From the NCBI GenBank assembly GCA_026129305.1, contig JAHCII010000016.1, positions 1-46,353 of the forward strand: a DNA stretch of 46,353 nt, in the 5' to 3' direction. The notes under the pieces are model-generated. The model was not told where the DNA came from. It worked only from the letters and a program-made list of their open reading frames with translations, and searched no databases. Positions 7,916-18,554 of the stretch are shown piece by piece. This DNA comes from Anaerolineales bacterium. GTDB taxonomy: Bacteria > Chloroflexota > Anaerolineae > Anaerolineales > UBA11579. Both the position numbers and the translations under genes were made by a program. Positions within the stretch are counted from its first letter, which is position 1; each line of letters begins with the position of its first letter.

Positions 7916-9154
7916 ATGCTGAACAGCATTCAAGCCATTTACAACGACTTTCCGCAGCGCTTTTGGACGGTGGCAGCGGTGTCCTTCATCGACAAAGTCG
8001 GCGGCACGATGCTGTTCCCCTTCTTTGCCCTCTACATCACACAGCAGTTCAATGTCGGCATGACCCAGGCGGGCATCGTCCTGGGCATCTTTGCCATCAG
8101 CAGCATGCTGGGTGGCATGATCGGCGGCGCACTGACTGACCGCTGGGGCCGCCGGCGGCTGATCATTGCCGGGCTGATCTTCAGCGCGGTCAGCACGCTG
8201 GCGCTGGGTCTGGTGCGCGAGCTGGCCCTGCTCTACCCGCTGGCCTTCGTCATCGGCCTGCTGTCCGATCTGGCCGGCCCGGCCCACCAGGCGATGGTGG
8301 CCGATATTCTGCCGGAGGAAAAGCGCCAGGAAGGTTTTGGTGTGCTGCGCGTGGTCGGCAACCTGGCCTGGATCGTAGGCCCGAGCATCACCGGATTCAT
8401 TGTGGGCCATTCGTTCCTGGCCCTATTCGTCATAGACGCCATCATCAGCTGCATCGTCGCGGCGCTCTTCTTCCTTTTCATTCCGGAAACCAAACCAGCC
8501 GCCCAAGCAGGCGAGACGCCTGAAAGCCTGCTGTCCACTTTCCGCGGGTATGGCCGCGCCCTGGGCGATATGGCCTTCATGGCCTACATCCTGGGCCTCA
8601 GCTTGCTGGGCGTGGTCTATGTCCAAATGTACAACTCGCTGTCCGTCTTCCTGCGTGACCAGCATGGCGTATCACCGCAAGGGTATGGCTTCCTGCTGAC
8701 TGCCAGCGCCATCACGGTCATCTTCCTGCAGTTCTGGACTTCTCGTCGCATCAAGAGCCTGCCGCCCTTCCTGCTGATGGTGGCCGGCTCCTTCTTTTAT
8801 CTGCTTGGCTTTGGCATGTACGGCTTCGTGACCAGCTACGCGCTCTTCGTGACCGCCATTGTCGTGGTCACCCTGGGTGAAATGATCGTGATGCCCACCA
8901 GCGCCGCCCTGGCGGCGGGCTTCGCCCCAGAGGCGATGCGCGGTCGCTACATGGCCATCTTTGGCCTCACCTTCGCCCTGCCGGCCGCAGTCGGCCCGGC
9001 CGCGGCCGGCATCATTCTGGACAACTATGACCCCAACTGGCTGTGGTACTTCGGCGCTCTGCTCTGCGGCCTGGCCGCTCTCAGCTTCTACCTGCTGCAT
9101 CTGCGCCTCGGGCGCCGTTCGCAGTTCCAAGCCGCACCCGAAGCCGCTCACTAA
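7916..9154 (+). CDS. Major facilitator superfamily transporter
   Basis: Twelve-helix inner-membrane carrier of 412 residues. The helix 2-3 loop has GGALTDRWGRRRLIIAGL, the classic MFS motif A (G-x-x-x-D-R-x-G-R-R), and helix 5 carries PSITGFIVG-like motif C features. The second half begins after a central loop near residue 200. It resembles the drug/multidrug efflux (DHA1/MdtG-like) group, but the substrate cannot be read from sequence. The ATG at 7916 is preferred over an upstream TTG because the promoter places the transcription start exactly there. It follows the pseudouridine synthase by 36 bases but seems to have its own promoter. Confidence 0.88.
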   Translation: MLNSIQAIYNDFPQRFWTVAAVSFIDKVGGTMLFPFFALYITQQFNVGMTQAGIVLGIFAISSMLGGMIGGALTDRWGRRRLIIAGLIFSAVSTLALGLVRELALLYPLAFVIGLLSDLAGPAHQAMVADILPEEKRQEGFGVLRVVGNLAWIVGPSITGFIVGHSFLALFVIDAIISCIVAALFFLFIPETKPAAQAGETPESLLSTFRGYGRALGDMAFMAYILGLSLLGVVYVQMYNSLSVFLRDQHGVSPQGYGFLLTASAITVIFLQFWTSRRIKSLPPFLLMVAGSFFYLLGFGMYGFVTSYALFVTAIVVVTLGEMIVMPTSAALAAGFAPEAMRGRYMAIFGLTFALPAAVGPAAAGIILDNYDPNWLWYFGALLCGLAALSFYLLHLRLGRRSQFQAAPEAAH

Positions 9155-9231
9155 CTTAGCGGCCTTCTGGCCGGGCGCAAGCCGCACCGCTAACGGTAAA
9201 ATACAGCACCCGACAAGAGGTTCTCATTCGC

Positions 9232-12200
9232 ATGCCCAAAAAAGCTTCCTCCGCACCTGCATCCTGGCTGGACAAGCCGCTTTTGACCAATTTCAAATTG
9301 AACTGGGAGATCGCCCTAATCGCCGTGCTGGTGCTGCTGGGCTTGGTCACCCGCTTGTACATTCTGGGCGACCGGGTGATGAGCCATGACGAGACCACCC
9401 ATGTGCTCTTCTCGTGGAATCTCTTCAAGGGGCTGGGCTATTCGCATGACCCGCTCAGCCACGGCCCGTTCCAGTTCCACATCCTGGCGCTGACCTACTT
9501 TCTCTTCGGCGATACCGACTTCACCGCCCGCCTGCCCCACGCGCTGTTTGGCGTAGCCACCATCTTTTTCACCTGGTGGGCCTTTCGCCGTTATCTGGGT
9601 CGGGCTGGTGCTCTGCTGGCCGCCTTCTTCATGCTGATCTCACCCTACATCCTCTACTACAGCCGCTATGCTCGCAACGAGATCTTCGTGGCGCTGTTCG
9701 GCCTGGTGATGCTGTGGGGCATTTTGCGCTATCTGGACCGCGGCGAGAACAAATATCTGTACATCATCACCGCCTCGCTAACGCTGCACTTGGCCAGCAA
9801 AGAAACCGGCTTCATCTACGCCGCCCAGGCGCTGGTCTTCCTCGGCCTGCTCTTCTTGGCGCGTATGTGGCGGGCGAGCTGGGGCCGGGAAAACGACAAG
9901 CGGGTCTTTTTTGTCGCCTTGTTGCTGTGCGCCTCGCTGCTCTTGCTGGCCGCCGGCGCGCAGCTCAGCGGAGAAGGTGCCGGCATGCTGACCGGCGCCG
10001 AGACCCTGGAGCCGGCCGTGCCCAGCGAAGAGGTCACCGCCGCCACAGGCCACGCCCTCTCGCCTTACGCCCTGGTCTTGGGCGCGGCAGGCCTGCTGGC
10101 CATCGTCACCGGCCTGGCCTTCCTGGTGCGCGGCTACGGCGCCCAAAACCTGCGCCAGGAGCGCAGCTTTGGCCTGATGGCCATGCTGCTGGCGTTGATG
10201 CTGCCGCAGCTGGCCGCCCTCCCGCTGGAGCTCTTGGCTCCTTCAGTGAGCTACAGCATGTTCAAGAGCATGGTCATGTCGCTGGACCTGACTGCGCTCT
10301 CCAGCTCGCCTGATCTGCCGCAGCTTGGCTTGCTGCTCGCCGTCACCCTGGCCTGCTTCCTGTTTTCTGCCGCTCTCGGGCTCTTCTGGAATCCGCGCCA
10401 GTGGCTGATCAATATGGGCATTTTCTTCGCTATCTTCATTCCGCTGTTCACCACGGTCTTCACCAATTCGCTGGGCTTCTTCACCGGCCTGGTGGGCTCG
10501 CTGGGCTACTGGATCGAGCAGCAGGCAGTGCAGCGCGGCAGCCAGCCGCCCTATTATTACTGGGGCCTGCAAATCCCGATCTACGAATATCTACCCGCCC
10601 TGGGCACCCTCCTGGCGGCGGGGCTGGGCCTGCGTCTCTTCCTGCGTCGGCCCGCAGACCCGCCGCCGCCCCCCGCCGGCCGCTTCCGCCCTGCCCACAG
10701 CCGCCGCTTGGCGTTGACTTTGCTGGCCTATTGGGCCGTGACCGCCCTGGCGGCCTACACCATCGCCGGCGAAAAGATGCCTTGGCTCACTGTGCATATC
10801 ACCTTGCCCATGATCCTGCTGACCGGCTGGGCGTTGGGCTGGCTGGCCAAGCGTGTGGACTGGGTGCAGGCCTTCAGCCCGCGCGGCCTATGGACCCTGC
10901 TGGCCAGCGCAGTGGCCTTGCTGGCCGGCTTCGGCCTGCTGGCCCAGTTGTTGGGCGCCAACCCGCCCTTGCGCGGCATGCAGCAAGTCCAACTGCAAGA
11001 CACAGCTCGCTTCGTCTCCGTCCTGATCGTCATGGCGGGCAGCCTGTTCGCTCTCTATCGCCTGCACTTCGGGCAAAACGGGCTACGGCTCCAATCGGGT
11101 CGTCAACTGCTGCTGCTGGTCTTTGCCGGCCTAGCCTTGCTCACTGCCCGCACTGCTTTCCGGGCCAACTACATTAACTACGACATGGCCACCGAATACC
11201 TGGTCTATGCCCACATGGCGCCCGGCCCCAAGCTGATGATGACCCAGCTGGAAGACCTTTCGCTGCGCCTGCACGACAGCCTGGACATTCGCGTGGCCTA
11301 CGACAACGAAAGCAACTATCCGCTGTGGTGGTATTTGCGCAATTACCCCCGCAAGGTCTATTACGACACCAACCCAGGCATGACCCTGCGCGAATCTCCG
11401 GTGATCATCGTGGGTGACACCAACTACGGCAAGATCGAGCCCATCGTGCGCCAGGACTATTATTCATTCGAGTTCATGCGCATTTGGTGGCCCAACCAGG
11501 ACTATTTCGACTTCACCGTCAACAGCATCGGTTTCGCCTTCACTGGCGAAACGGGGCGGCCCGCCACGGAAATGGGCACGCTGGACTATTGGGGCCGCGT
11601 GCTGGTACGCCTGTGGGGCGCCATGGATACGCCCGAAGAGCGCGAAGCGCTCTGGGCGATCTGGATCGACCGGGATTTTACGCAGCATTTTGCCCTCAAG
11701 GGACGTGAGTACAGCCCGGCCACCTGGGACCCGGCCCGTTCGATGCGCATGTATGTGCGCAAAGACATCGCAGCCCAAATTTGGGATTATGGCGTGGCCC
11801 CAGTGGCCCTGGAGCCAGACCCCTACGCCGACAAAGGCCTGGCGCTGGCCGCCGACTTCATGCTCGGCAGCCTGGGCGCTGAACCCGGCCAGTTCAACAG
11901 CCCACGCGGCATCGCCGCCGCGCCGGACGGCAGCCTGTTCGTGGCCGATTCGCTCAACAGCCGCATCCAGCACCTCAGCGCCGAAGGCCAGATGCTCAAC
12001 AGCTGGGGCAGCTTCAGCGACCCCAGCAACCCGCAGCCCGGCACCTTCTCAGAGCCCTGGGGTGTGGCCGTCTCGCCAGATGGCAACTACGTCTACGTGG
12101 CCGACACCTGGAACCATCGCATTCAAAAGTTCACCACCGGAGGTGACTTCATCACCAGCTGGGGCAGCTTCGGCAACAGCACCGATGGCCTGGCGCTCTA

Positions 12201-12723
12201 CGGTCCGCGTGACATCGCCGTGAGCGCGGACGGCAACGTGATCGTCACCGATACGGGCAACAAGCGCTTGGTGGTCTACAGTCCCGAAGGTGAATACATC
12301 AACCAGATCGGCGGCTCAGGCTACGAGTTGGGCCAGTTTGAGGAGCCGGTCGGCCTGGCCTTGAACATCGACACGGGTGAGCTGTACGTGGCAGACACTT
12401 GGAACCAGCGCATCCAGGTGCTGCACTACGCTGCCGGTACGTTCAGCGTGGAAACCAGTTGGGAGGTCAATGGCTGGTATGGGCAATCGTTGAATAACAA
12501 GCCCTACCTGGCTGTGGACGAAGCAGGCCGTGTATATGCCAGCGATCCGGAGGCCGGCCGCATTCTGGTCTTCGACAATCAGGGCAATCTGCTGCACTAC
12601 ATTGGCGGGTATGACCAAAGCGCCGCGCTGATCAGCGTGGCGCAGGGCGTAGCCGTGAGCCAAAACGGGCTGTGGCTTAGCGACAGCCAAACCCACAGCC
12701 TGCAACGCTTCACGACCGAATAG
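9232..12723 (+). CDS. GT-C glycosyltransferase-like membrane protein (TIGR03663/Agl23 type) fused to NHL beta-propeller
   Basis: A 1163-residue fusion. Residues 25-640 form a polytopic GT-C-fold region. After the first helix the loop VMSHDETTHVLFSWNLFKG carries the acidic DE pair typical of lipid-phosphosugar-dependent glycosyltransferases, and EIFVALFGLVML and HLASKETGFIY match the TIGR03663 family (annotated as flippase activity-associated Agl23). A soluble exoplasmic segment follows (about 650-865). Residues 870-1163 form about six NHL blades, each with phrases such as FNSPRGIAAAPDGSLFVADS and VYVADTWNHRIQKF. It would act at the outer face of the membrane, glycosylating proteins or polymers, with the propeller as a binding platform. 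The start ATG follows a weak AAGAGG. The stop TAG directly abuts the stop of the next, opposing gene. Confidence 0.85.
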   Translation: MPKKASSAPASWLDKPLLTNFKLNWEIALIAVLVLLGLVTRLYILGDRVMSHDETTHVLFSWNLFKGLGYSHDPLSHGPFQFHILALTYFLFGDTDFTARLPHALFGVATIFFTWWAFRRYLGRAGALLAAFFMLISPYILYYSRYARNEIFVALFGLVMLWGILRYLDRGENKYLYIITASLTLHLASKETGFIYAAQALVFLGLLFLARMWRASWGRENDKRVFFVALLLCASLLLLAAGAQLSGEGAGMLTGAETLEPAVPSEEVTAATGHALSPYALVLGAAGLLAIVTGLAFLVRGYGAQNLRQERSFGLMAMLLALMLPQLAALPLELLAPSVSYSMFKSMVMSLDLTALSSSPDLPQLGLLLAVTLACFLFSAALGLFWNPRQWLINMGIFFAIFIPLFTTVFTNSLGFFTGLVGSLGYWIEQQAVQRGSQPPYYYWGLQIPIYEYLPALGTLLAAGLGLRLFLRRPADPPPPPAGRFRPAHSRRLALTLLAYWAVTALAAYTIAGEKMPWLTVHITLPMILLTGWALGWLAKRVDWVQAFSPRGLWTLLASAVALLAGFGLLAQLLGANPPLRGMQQVQLQDTARFVSVLIVMAGSLFALYRLHFGQNGLRLQSGRQLLLLVFAGLALLTARTAFRANYINYDMATEYLVYAHMAPGPKLMMTQLEDLSLRLHDSLDIRVAYDNESNYPLWWYLRNYPRKVYYDTNPGMTLRESPVIIVGDTNYGKIEPIVRQDYYSFEFMRIWWPNQDYFDFTVNSIGFAFTGETGRPATEMGTLDYWGRVLVRLWGAMDTPEEREALWAIWIDRDFTQHFALKGREYSPATWDPARSMRMYVRKDIAAQIWDYGVAPVALEPDPYADKGLALAADFMLGSLGAEPGQFNSPRGIAAAPDGSLFVADSLNSRIQHLSAEGQMLNSWGSFSDPSNPQPGTFSEPWGVAVSPDGNYVYVADTWNHRIQKFTTGGDFITSWGSFGNSTDGLALYGPRDIAVSADGNVIVTDTGNKRLVVYSPEGEYINQIGGSGYELGQFEEPVGLALNIDTGELYVADTWNQRIQVLHYAAGTFSVETSWEVNGWYGQSLNNKPYLAVDEAGRVYASDPEAGRILVFDNQGNLLHYIGGYDQSAALISVAQGVAVSQNGLWLSDSQTHSLQRFTTE

Positions 12724-13044
12724 TTATAAGATCGTCGTGAACTTGCCCTGCGTATCCACGCGGGAGACATGGTTCAGAATGCGGCGCGCATCCGCGCCCA
12801 GCACTTTGTCAGGGCCAGCCACTACGTCTCGCAGGGAATTGAAATGCGGATACAGCTTGGCCGGCGCGGCCAGGCTGATCAGGCCCAACAGGCCGGAGCA
12901 CTCATACTGCACGCGCACATCTCGGGCAAACAGGCCCTCCACCAGAGAGTTGATCACTCCGGGCTGGCCCAGAGCCTGCTCCACCAGATACTGGCCGCTG
13001 ACAGTCTTTGAACCAATATAGCTAAACAATTCGCCGATGGTCAT
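12724..13044 (-). CDS. Small hypothetical protein, HEAT-like helical
   Basis: A 106-residue predicted soluble protein with alternating amphipathic helices, for example LVEQALGQPGVINSLVEGLF and VQYECSGLLGLISLAAPAKLY, then LRDVVAGPDKVLGADARRIL. The pattern looks like two HEAT/ARM-type repeats, so a protein-interaction role is possible, but I do not recognise a family. The stop codon abuts that of the upstream glycosyltransferase/NHL gene (convergent, no space and no terminator hairpin). AGGA about ten bases before the ATG could serve as ribosome binding site, and GGTATAAATA on the minus strand upstream is a plausible -10. Confidence 0.7.
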   Translation of the reverse strand: MTIGELFSYIGSKTVSGQYLVEQALGQPGVINSLVEGLFARDVRVQYECSGLLGLISLAAPAKLYPHFNSLRDVVAGPDKVLGADARRILNHVSRVDTQGKFTTIL

Positions 13045-13153
13045 TATTGTCTATTCCTAGCGTGTATTTATACCTTCCCGCCTATGAAAATAGCTATGAC
13101 CAAACTGAACACGCATACCGGCCCTGACCCTGCAAAATCTGGCCCTGCGCCGG

Positions 13154-13162
13154 TGGTATAAT
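13154..13162 (+). promoter_or_regulatory. Extended -10 promoter of sucCD
   Basis: TGGTATAAT at 13154-13162 matches an extended -10 (TG-N-TATAAT). No good -35 is present. A leader of about 40 bases follows, ending in the AAGGAG ribosome binding site before the sucC ATG at 13212. Confidence 0.6.
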
Positions 13163-13211
13163 CCCGCCGTTCACCATCCCAGCCTCCCCTTGTAAGGAGC
13201 ACACCTCATTC

Positions 13212-14351
<1,140 letters not shown>

Positions 14352-14352
14352 G

Positions 14353-15219
14353 ATGGGAATTCTCGCTGACAAGAATACACGCGTGGTGGTGCAGGGCATC
14401 ACCGGGCGCGAAGGCATGTTCCACTCCGAGCGCATGCTCGAATACGGCACCCAGGTTGTGGGCGGTGTGCGCCCCGGCAAGGGCGGCGAATGGGTGCTGG
14501 ACGGCAAAGTGCCCGTCTTCGACTCGGTCAAAGTTGCCGTGGACGCCACCGGCGCTGACTGCAGCATGATCGTCGTGCCGCAATCCGCCGCGCCGGATGC
14601 CATGCTCGAAGCGGCCGACTCCGGCGTACGCCTGATCATCTGTTTGACCGAGGGTATCCCCATCCAAGACATGATGCGTGTGCGTGCCTACCTGGACTTC
14701 AAGGGTGTGCAGCTGATCGGCCCCAACTGCCCCGGCCTGCTGACTCCCGGCCAGACCAAGATCGGCATCATTCCCGGCGACATCGCCATCCCCGGCAGCA
14801 TCGGCGTGGTCTCGCGTTCCGGCACGCTGACCTACGAGGTGCTGGCAGCCCTGAAGCAGGTCGGCCTGGGCGCCACCACCTGCGTCGGCATCGGCGGCGA
14901 CCCTGTGAAAGGCCTCAACTACATTGATGTGCTGCAGATGTTCGAAGACGATCCACTGACCGATCAGGTGGTGATGATCGGCGAGATCGGCGGCAGCGAC
15001 GAAGAAAAGGCGGCCGAGTTCATCAGCCAGAGCATGACCAAGCCGGTGGTCAGTTTCATCGCCGGCCAGAGCGCCCCTCCCGGAAAACGCATGGGCCACG
15101 CCGGCGCCATCGTGGAAGGCGGCGAGGGCAGCGCAGCCGACAAGATCGCTGCGCTCAAGAAGGCCGGCGTGCAAATGGCCGACCATCCGGAACAGATCCC
15201 AGACTTGCTGCGCAAGTAG
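14353..15219 (+). CDS. sucD: Succinate-CoA ligase, alpha subunit
   Basis: Alpha subunit of succinyl-CoA synthetase, 288 residues, which binds CoA and carries the phosphorylated histidine. The N-terminal CoA site [20 protein letters not shown], then [10 protein letters not shown], the [10 protein letters not shown] strand, [10 protein letters not shown] and the loop [10 protein letters not shown] are all present. The active-site His lies in [15 protein letters not shown] near residue 248. It starts one base after sucC ends with an AAGGAAG ribosome binding site inside the sucC 3' end. It is followed after two bases by a methyltransferase-like gene, probably in the same transcript. Confidence 0.97.
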   Translation: MGILADKNTRVVVQGITGREGMFHSERMLEYGTQVVGGVRPGKGGEWVLDGKVPVFDSVKVAVDATGADCSMIVVPQSAAPDAMLEAADSGVRLIICLTEGIPIQDMMRVRAYLDFKGVQLIGPNCPGLLTPGQTKIGIIPGDIAIPGSIGVVSRSGTLTYEVLAALKQVGLGATTCVGIGGDPVKGLNYIDVLQMFEDDPLTDQVVMIGEIGGSDEEKAAEFISQSMTKPVVSFIAGQSAPPGKRMGHAGAIVEGGEGSAADKIAALKKAGVQMADHPEQIPDLLRK

Positions 15220-15221
15220 CC

Positions 15222-15800
15222 GTGCTCAATCTCTTCTCCGGGTTGTACTGGGTCGCTATGGTGGTCAAAGCCGCCGTGCGTGCACCGCTGCGCAACACCT
15301 GGAAGAGCAATCCCAAAGTTGAACAACGCTCCGCACCGCGTGAGCGTTTGTTTTTAATCCTGCTGGGCCTGGGCGAGTTCATCCTGCCGTTCGTTTTCGT
15401 CATGACCCCCTGGCTGCGCGCCTTCGACTACCGCCTGCCCCACTGGGCAGGCTGGCTGGGCGCCGGGTTAATGGTCGCCTCCCTGGCTGTCTTCGCCAAG
15501 ACCCACGCTGACCTGAACAAGTTCTGGTCGCCAGTGCTGGAGCTCATCGAGGACCATAAACTGATCACCACCGGCATCTACAGCCGGGTGCGCCACCCGA
15601 TGTACGCCAGCCAGTGGCTGTTCGTCATTGCCCAGGCGCTGCTGCTGCACAACTGGGTCGCCGGGCTAGCCGGGCTGGTCATCTTCGTCCCGTTCTACTT
15701 CATCCGCGTGCGCGCCGAAGAGCAGATGCTGCTGGATCGCTTTGGCCCCAAATACGAAGCCTACCTGCAAAGCACCGGCGCCATCTTCCCCAAGATCTAG
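15222..15800 (+). CDS. ICMT/PEMT-like membrane methyltransferase
   Basis: Membrane protein of 192 residues from a GTG two bases after the sucD stop. The C-terminal half carries the isoprenylcysteine-carboxyl-methyltransferase/phospholipid-methyltransferase signature: GIYSRVRHPMYASQWLF (the R-H-P-x-Y SAM-binding element), a hydrophobic pair, then RVRAEEQMLLDRFG and KYEAYLQST. Four or five membrane helices are visible. The family methylates lipids or small hydrophobic molecules at the membrane using SAM; the substrate here is unknown. A later in-frame ATG (15258) is possible, but the tight spacing favours coupling from the GTG. The transcript ends at a strong hairpin just after the stop. Confidence 0.85.
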   Translation: MLNLFSGLYWVAMVVKAAVRAPLRNTWKSNPKVEQRSAPRERLFLILLGLGEFILPFVFVMTPWLRAFDYRLPHWAGWLGAGLMVASLAVFAKTHADLNKFWSPVLELIEDHKLITTGIYSRVRHPMYASQWLFVIAQALLLHNWVAGLAGLVIFVPFYFIRVRAEEQMLLDRFGPKYEAYLQSTGAIFPKI

Positions 15801-15830
15801 AAAAGAGCGGTGCACTTGCACCGCTCTTTT
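15801..15830. terminator. Bidirectional intrinsic terminator
   Basis: Perfect 14-base inverted repeat, AAAAGAGCGGTGCA and its complement around a CT centre, giving A- and T-tracts on both sides. It separates the convergent sucCD-methyltransferase and proS-patatin transcripts. Confidence 0.92.
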
Positions 15831-16733
15831 CTATTCACGTCCCAGCCAATCGTCCAGCATGCGCAGCGGCGCCGGTCTCAGCAGGCGCCGCAACCGCGGC
15901 AAGGCCACTTCTGTCGCCATTTCGCCGCGCCGCACCACTTCTTCCACATCCGGCGCGTCCAACAAGCCAAAGTCTGCCACCACCGGGCGAATGACCAGAT
16001 CGGGCTTCTCAGTGGCCAAGCGGAACTCACCCTGGATCTGGCCGCTCAGCGTGATCGCCTGGGTGAATGCGATGAAAGCCTGCCCCAGGCGAAATCGCAT
16101 CACCGGGCTGGGGATGGGTAGCGAGCTCAAGTCGCTGCGGCTGGTTTGCACCGTCTGCGTCTCCAGTTCCGGCACCGGCCCCAGGGGCACCGCCACCACG
16201 GGCAGGCCGGGGGCCAGGTCACGCGCCACCTGTACCGGCACCGGGTTGCTCAAGCCGCCGTCCACCAGCTCCCAGTCGTTGTACTGCCGGCTGGGGAACA
16301 CGCCGGGGATGGCGATGGTGGCCATCACCGCGTCCACCAGCGAGCCTTTGGTCAGCACCACCTCGCTACCGCTGCGGATGTCCAGCGCGGTCAAGGCCAG
16401 CGGGATGCCCAAGTCCTCAAAGCTACGTTCGCCCAACACCTCGCGCAGCACGCTTTCCACGCCCTGCAAGCCCAGCAGAGCATTGGCCGCCCGGCTGGGT
16501 TCACGCAGCAGACGGCGATATTCCAGCGCCGCCAGCTTGTCTTTGATGCCTTCCGGGCTCAGGCCGGCCGCGTACACGGCGGAAATCAGCCCGCCAATGC
16601 TGCTGCCGGCCAGCGCGCCGACACGAATGCCTTCGCTCTCCAGCACGCGCAGCACGCCCACATGGGCGCCGCCGCGCAGACCACCACCACCCAGAACCAG
16701 CGCAATTCTGCGCCTGCTCGTCTTATTCTTCAA
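15831..16733 (-). CDS. Patatin-like phospholipase (RssA/NTE family)
   Basis: Predicted lipid acyl hydrolase of 300 residues with a Ser-Asp dyad. The oxyanion loop LVLGGGGLRGGAHVGVLRVL is near the N-terminus, followed by the nucleophile elbow GALAGSSIGGLISAVYAAGL (G-x-S-x-G). The catalytic Asp is in WELVDGGLSNPVPV. These are the diagnostic patatin blocks and the length fits bacterial RssA-like proteins. It starts with TTG at 16733 and overlaps the 3' end of proS by 11 bases, so it is probably read from the proS transcript. No ATG precedes the glycine-rich loop. Physiological lipid substrate unknown. Confidence 0.9.
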   Translation of the reverse strand: MKNKTSRRRIALVLGGGGLRGGAHVGVLRVLESEGIRVGALAGSSIGGLISAVYAAGLSPEGIKDKLAALEYRRLLREPSRAANALLGLQGVESVLREVLGERSFEDLGIPLALTALDIRSGSEVVLTKGSLVDAVMATIAIPGVFPSRQYNDWELVDGGLSNPVPVQVARDLAPGLPVVAVPLGPVPELETQTVQTSRSDLSSLPIPSPVMRFRLGQAFIAFTQAITLSGQIQGEFRLATEKPDLVIRPVVADFGLLDAPDVEEVVRRGEMATEVALPRLRRLLRPAPLRMLDDWLGRE

Positions 16734-18480
16734 AGGGTACTGTCACCACCTTTTGAGCGATCTCAGCCAACAGGGCATCCCGGGTTGCCAACACTTCAGC
16801 CACGACGTCCTGCAAAGCCACGATGCGTTTGTCCGCTTCGTGGCGCAGTTTGAACTCCACCCCACCTTCGCTCAGCGAGCGTTCGCTCACCGTCAGGCGG
16901 ATGGGCATGCCGATCAAGTCGGCATCATTGAACTTGATGCCCGGCGACTCTTCACGGTCATCGAACAGCACCTCCAGGCCGGTAGCTTGCAAGTCAGCAT
17001 ACAGCGTCTCGGCCTGTGCCTGCCCGCCGCGCAGGGAGAGCAAATGCACTTGGTAGGGTGCCACGCTGATCGGCCAGACCAGCCCCTTGTCATCATGGTT
17101 TTCTTCGGCGGCGCAAGCCAGCAGGCGGCCGCTGCCAATGCCGTAGGAGCCCATGATCACCGGCTGCTCTTTGCCCTTCTCGTCCAAGAAGGTCGCCCCC
17201 AGCGCGGCGCTGTAGCGCGTACCCAGCTTGAAGATGTTGCCCACTTCCACGCCGCGCGAGGTGCGCATCGGCTGGCCGCAGCGCGGGCAGCCGGAACCTT
17301 CCTCGGCGCTGGCAATGTCGGCGACGATTTCGGCTTGGTAGTCACGACCGTAGTTCACGTTGGTGTAGTGATACCCTGCTTCATTGGCGCCTGCGACCAA
17401 ATTCGGTGAGAGCGGGATGAGATCATCCACCACCACGATGGCGCCTTTCAGTCCCACGGGCGAAGCATAGCCCGCCACCGCGCCGATCGCGGCAATCTCC
17501 TCCGCATGCGCGGCGCGCAGCTCCTTGGCCCTGAGCGCATTGGCCAGCTTGGTCTCGTTGACGTCCATGTCACCGCGCACCACACTGAACACCAGCTTCT
17601 GCACCTCCTGCTCACCCTCGGTGAAAGTGGCGGTCAAGAACACGGCTTTGGCGGTGCGCGCCTTGGGAACGTTCAGGAAATTTGCCAGGCCCTCGATGGT
17701 GGCCACATTGGGCGTGGCGATCTTCTCCATCGTCGCCAGCTCTTCTTTCTCCGGCGTCGGCTTCTGGAACAGAGCGATCTGGCGGTTGGCGCGGTACCCG
17801 CAGCTGTCGCACAGCAGCAGCGTGTCCTCGCCCGCCGCGCACAGGTACATGTACTCGTGCGCCAGGCTGCCGCCCATCATGCCCACATCGGAGCCTACCG
17901 CCACGGCGGGCACGCCGCAGCGATTGAAGATATTGAAATAGGCTTGGTAATGCGCCCGGTACTGCTGGTCCAGCCCGGCCTCATCGGCGTCCAGGCTGTA
18001 GCTGTCCTTCATGGTGAACTCGCGCACCCGGATCAGGCCGGCGCGCGGCCGCGGGTCGTCGCGCCATTTGGTCTGGATATGGTAGACCAGCATCGGCAGC
18101 TGCTTATAGGACTGCACCTCGCGCCGCGCCAGGTCGGTGACGACCTCTTCGTGGGTCATGGCCAGTACCATGTCGTGGCCTTTACGATCGTGGAAACGGC
18201 TCATCTCATCGCCGATCTGGTACCAGCGCCCGGTCTCCATCCACAGGTCCGCCGGGTGCACCACGGGCATATAGATCTCCTGCCCGCCAATCGCGTTCAT
18301 CTCTTCACGCATGATGTCTTCGATCTTGGTGATCGCCCGCCAACCCAGCGGCATCAGCGAATAGATGCCGGTCCCCAACTGGCGAATGAATCCGGCCCGC
18401 ACCAGCAATTGGTGGCTGGCAATTTCGGCGTCGGTGGGCGCCTGGCGCAACGTTCCGCCAAACATGTGTGACATTTTCAT
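16723..18480 (-). CDS. proS: Prolyl-tRNA synthetase, bacterial type with editing domain
   Basis: Charges tRNA-Pro with proline. The 585-residue protein has class II motif 1 (GIYSLMPLGWRAITKIEDIM), motif 2 (TKWRDDPRPRAGLIRVREFT with its KDSYS end) and motif 3 (MGSYGIGSGRLLACAAEE). Between motifs 2 and 3 lies the YbaK-type insertion (about residues 225-390) that clears Ala-tRNA-Pro. The C-terminal anticodon domain starts near APYQVHLLSLR. The ATG at 18480 is preceded by GGAGGAG with 8-base spacing. Its leader holds a short Pro-rich ORF and an intrinsic terminator that may attenuate expression. The patatin gene overlaps its end. Confidence 0.97.
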   Translation of the reverse strand: MKMSHMFGGTLRQAPTDAEIASHQLLVRAGFIRQLGTGIYSLMPLGWRAITKIEDIMREEMNAIGGQEIYMPVVHPADLWMETGRWYQIGDEMSRFHDRKGHDMVLAMTHEEVVTDLARREVQSYKQLPMLVYHIQTKWRDDPRPRAGLIRVREFTMKDSYSLDADEAGLDQQYRAHYQAYFNIFNRCGVPAVAVGSDVGMMGGSLAHEYMYLCAAGEDTLLLCDSCGYRANRQIALFQKPTPEKEELATMEKIATPNVATIEGLANFLNVPKARTAKAVFLTATFTEGEQEVQKLVFSVVRGDMDVNETKLANALRAKELRAAHAEEIAAIGAVAGYASPVGLKGAIVVVDDLIPLSPNLVAGANEAGYHYTNVNYGRDYQAEIVADIASAEEGSGCPRCGQPMRTSRGVEVGNIFKLGTRYSAALGATFLDEKGKEQPVIMGSYGIGSGRLLACAAEENHDDKGLVWPISVAPYQVHLLSLRGGQAQAETLYADLQATGLEVLFDDREESPGIKFNDADLIGMPIRLTVSERSLSEGGVEFKLRHEADKRIVALQDVVAEVLATRDALLAEIAQKVVTVPFEE

Positions 18481-18500
18481 AACAGCGACTCCTCCAAAAC

Positions 18501-18524
18501 AAAAAGCGCCCCATCAGGGGCGCA
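18501..18524 (-). terminator. Attenuator-like intrinsic terminator in the proS leader
   Basis: On the minus strand: GCGCCCC (18523-18517), loop TGAT, GGGGCGC (18512-18506) and five Ts (18505-18501). It sits just ahead of the proS ribosome binding site, so it can only act on transcripts heading into proS. AGGGGC at 18568-18563 can pair with GCCCCT of its 5' arm (18521-18516), which would prevent the terminator from forming. Confidence 0.8.
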
Positions 18525-18554
18525 AGGATGAACCAATGCAAGCAACGCGTGAAA

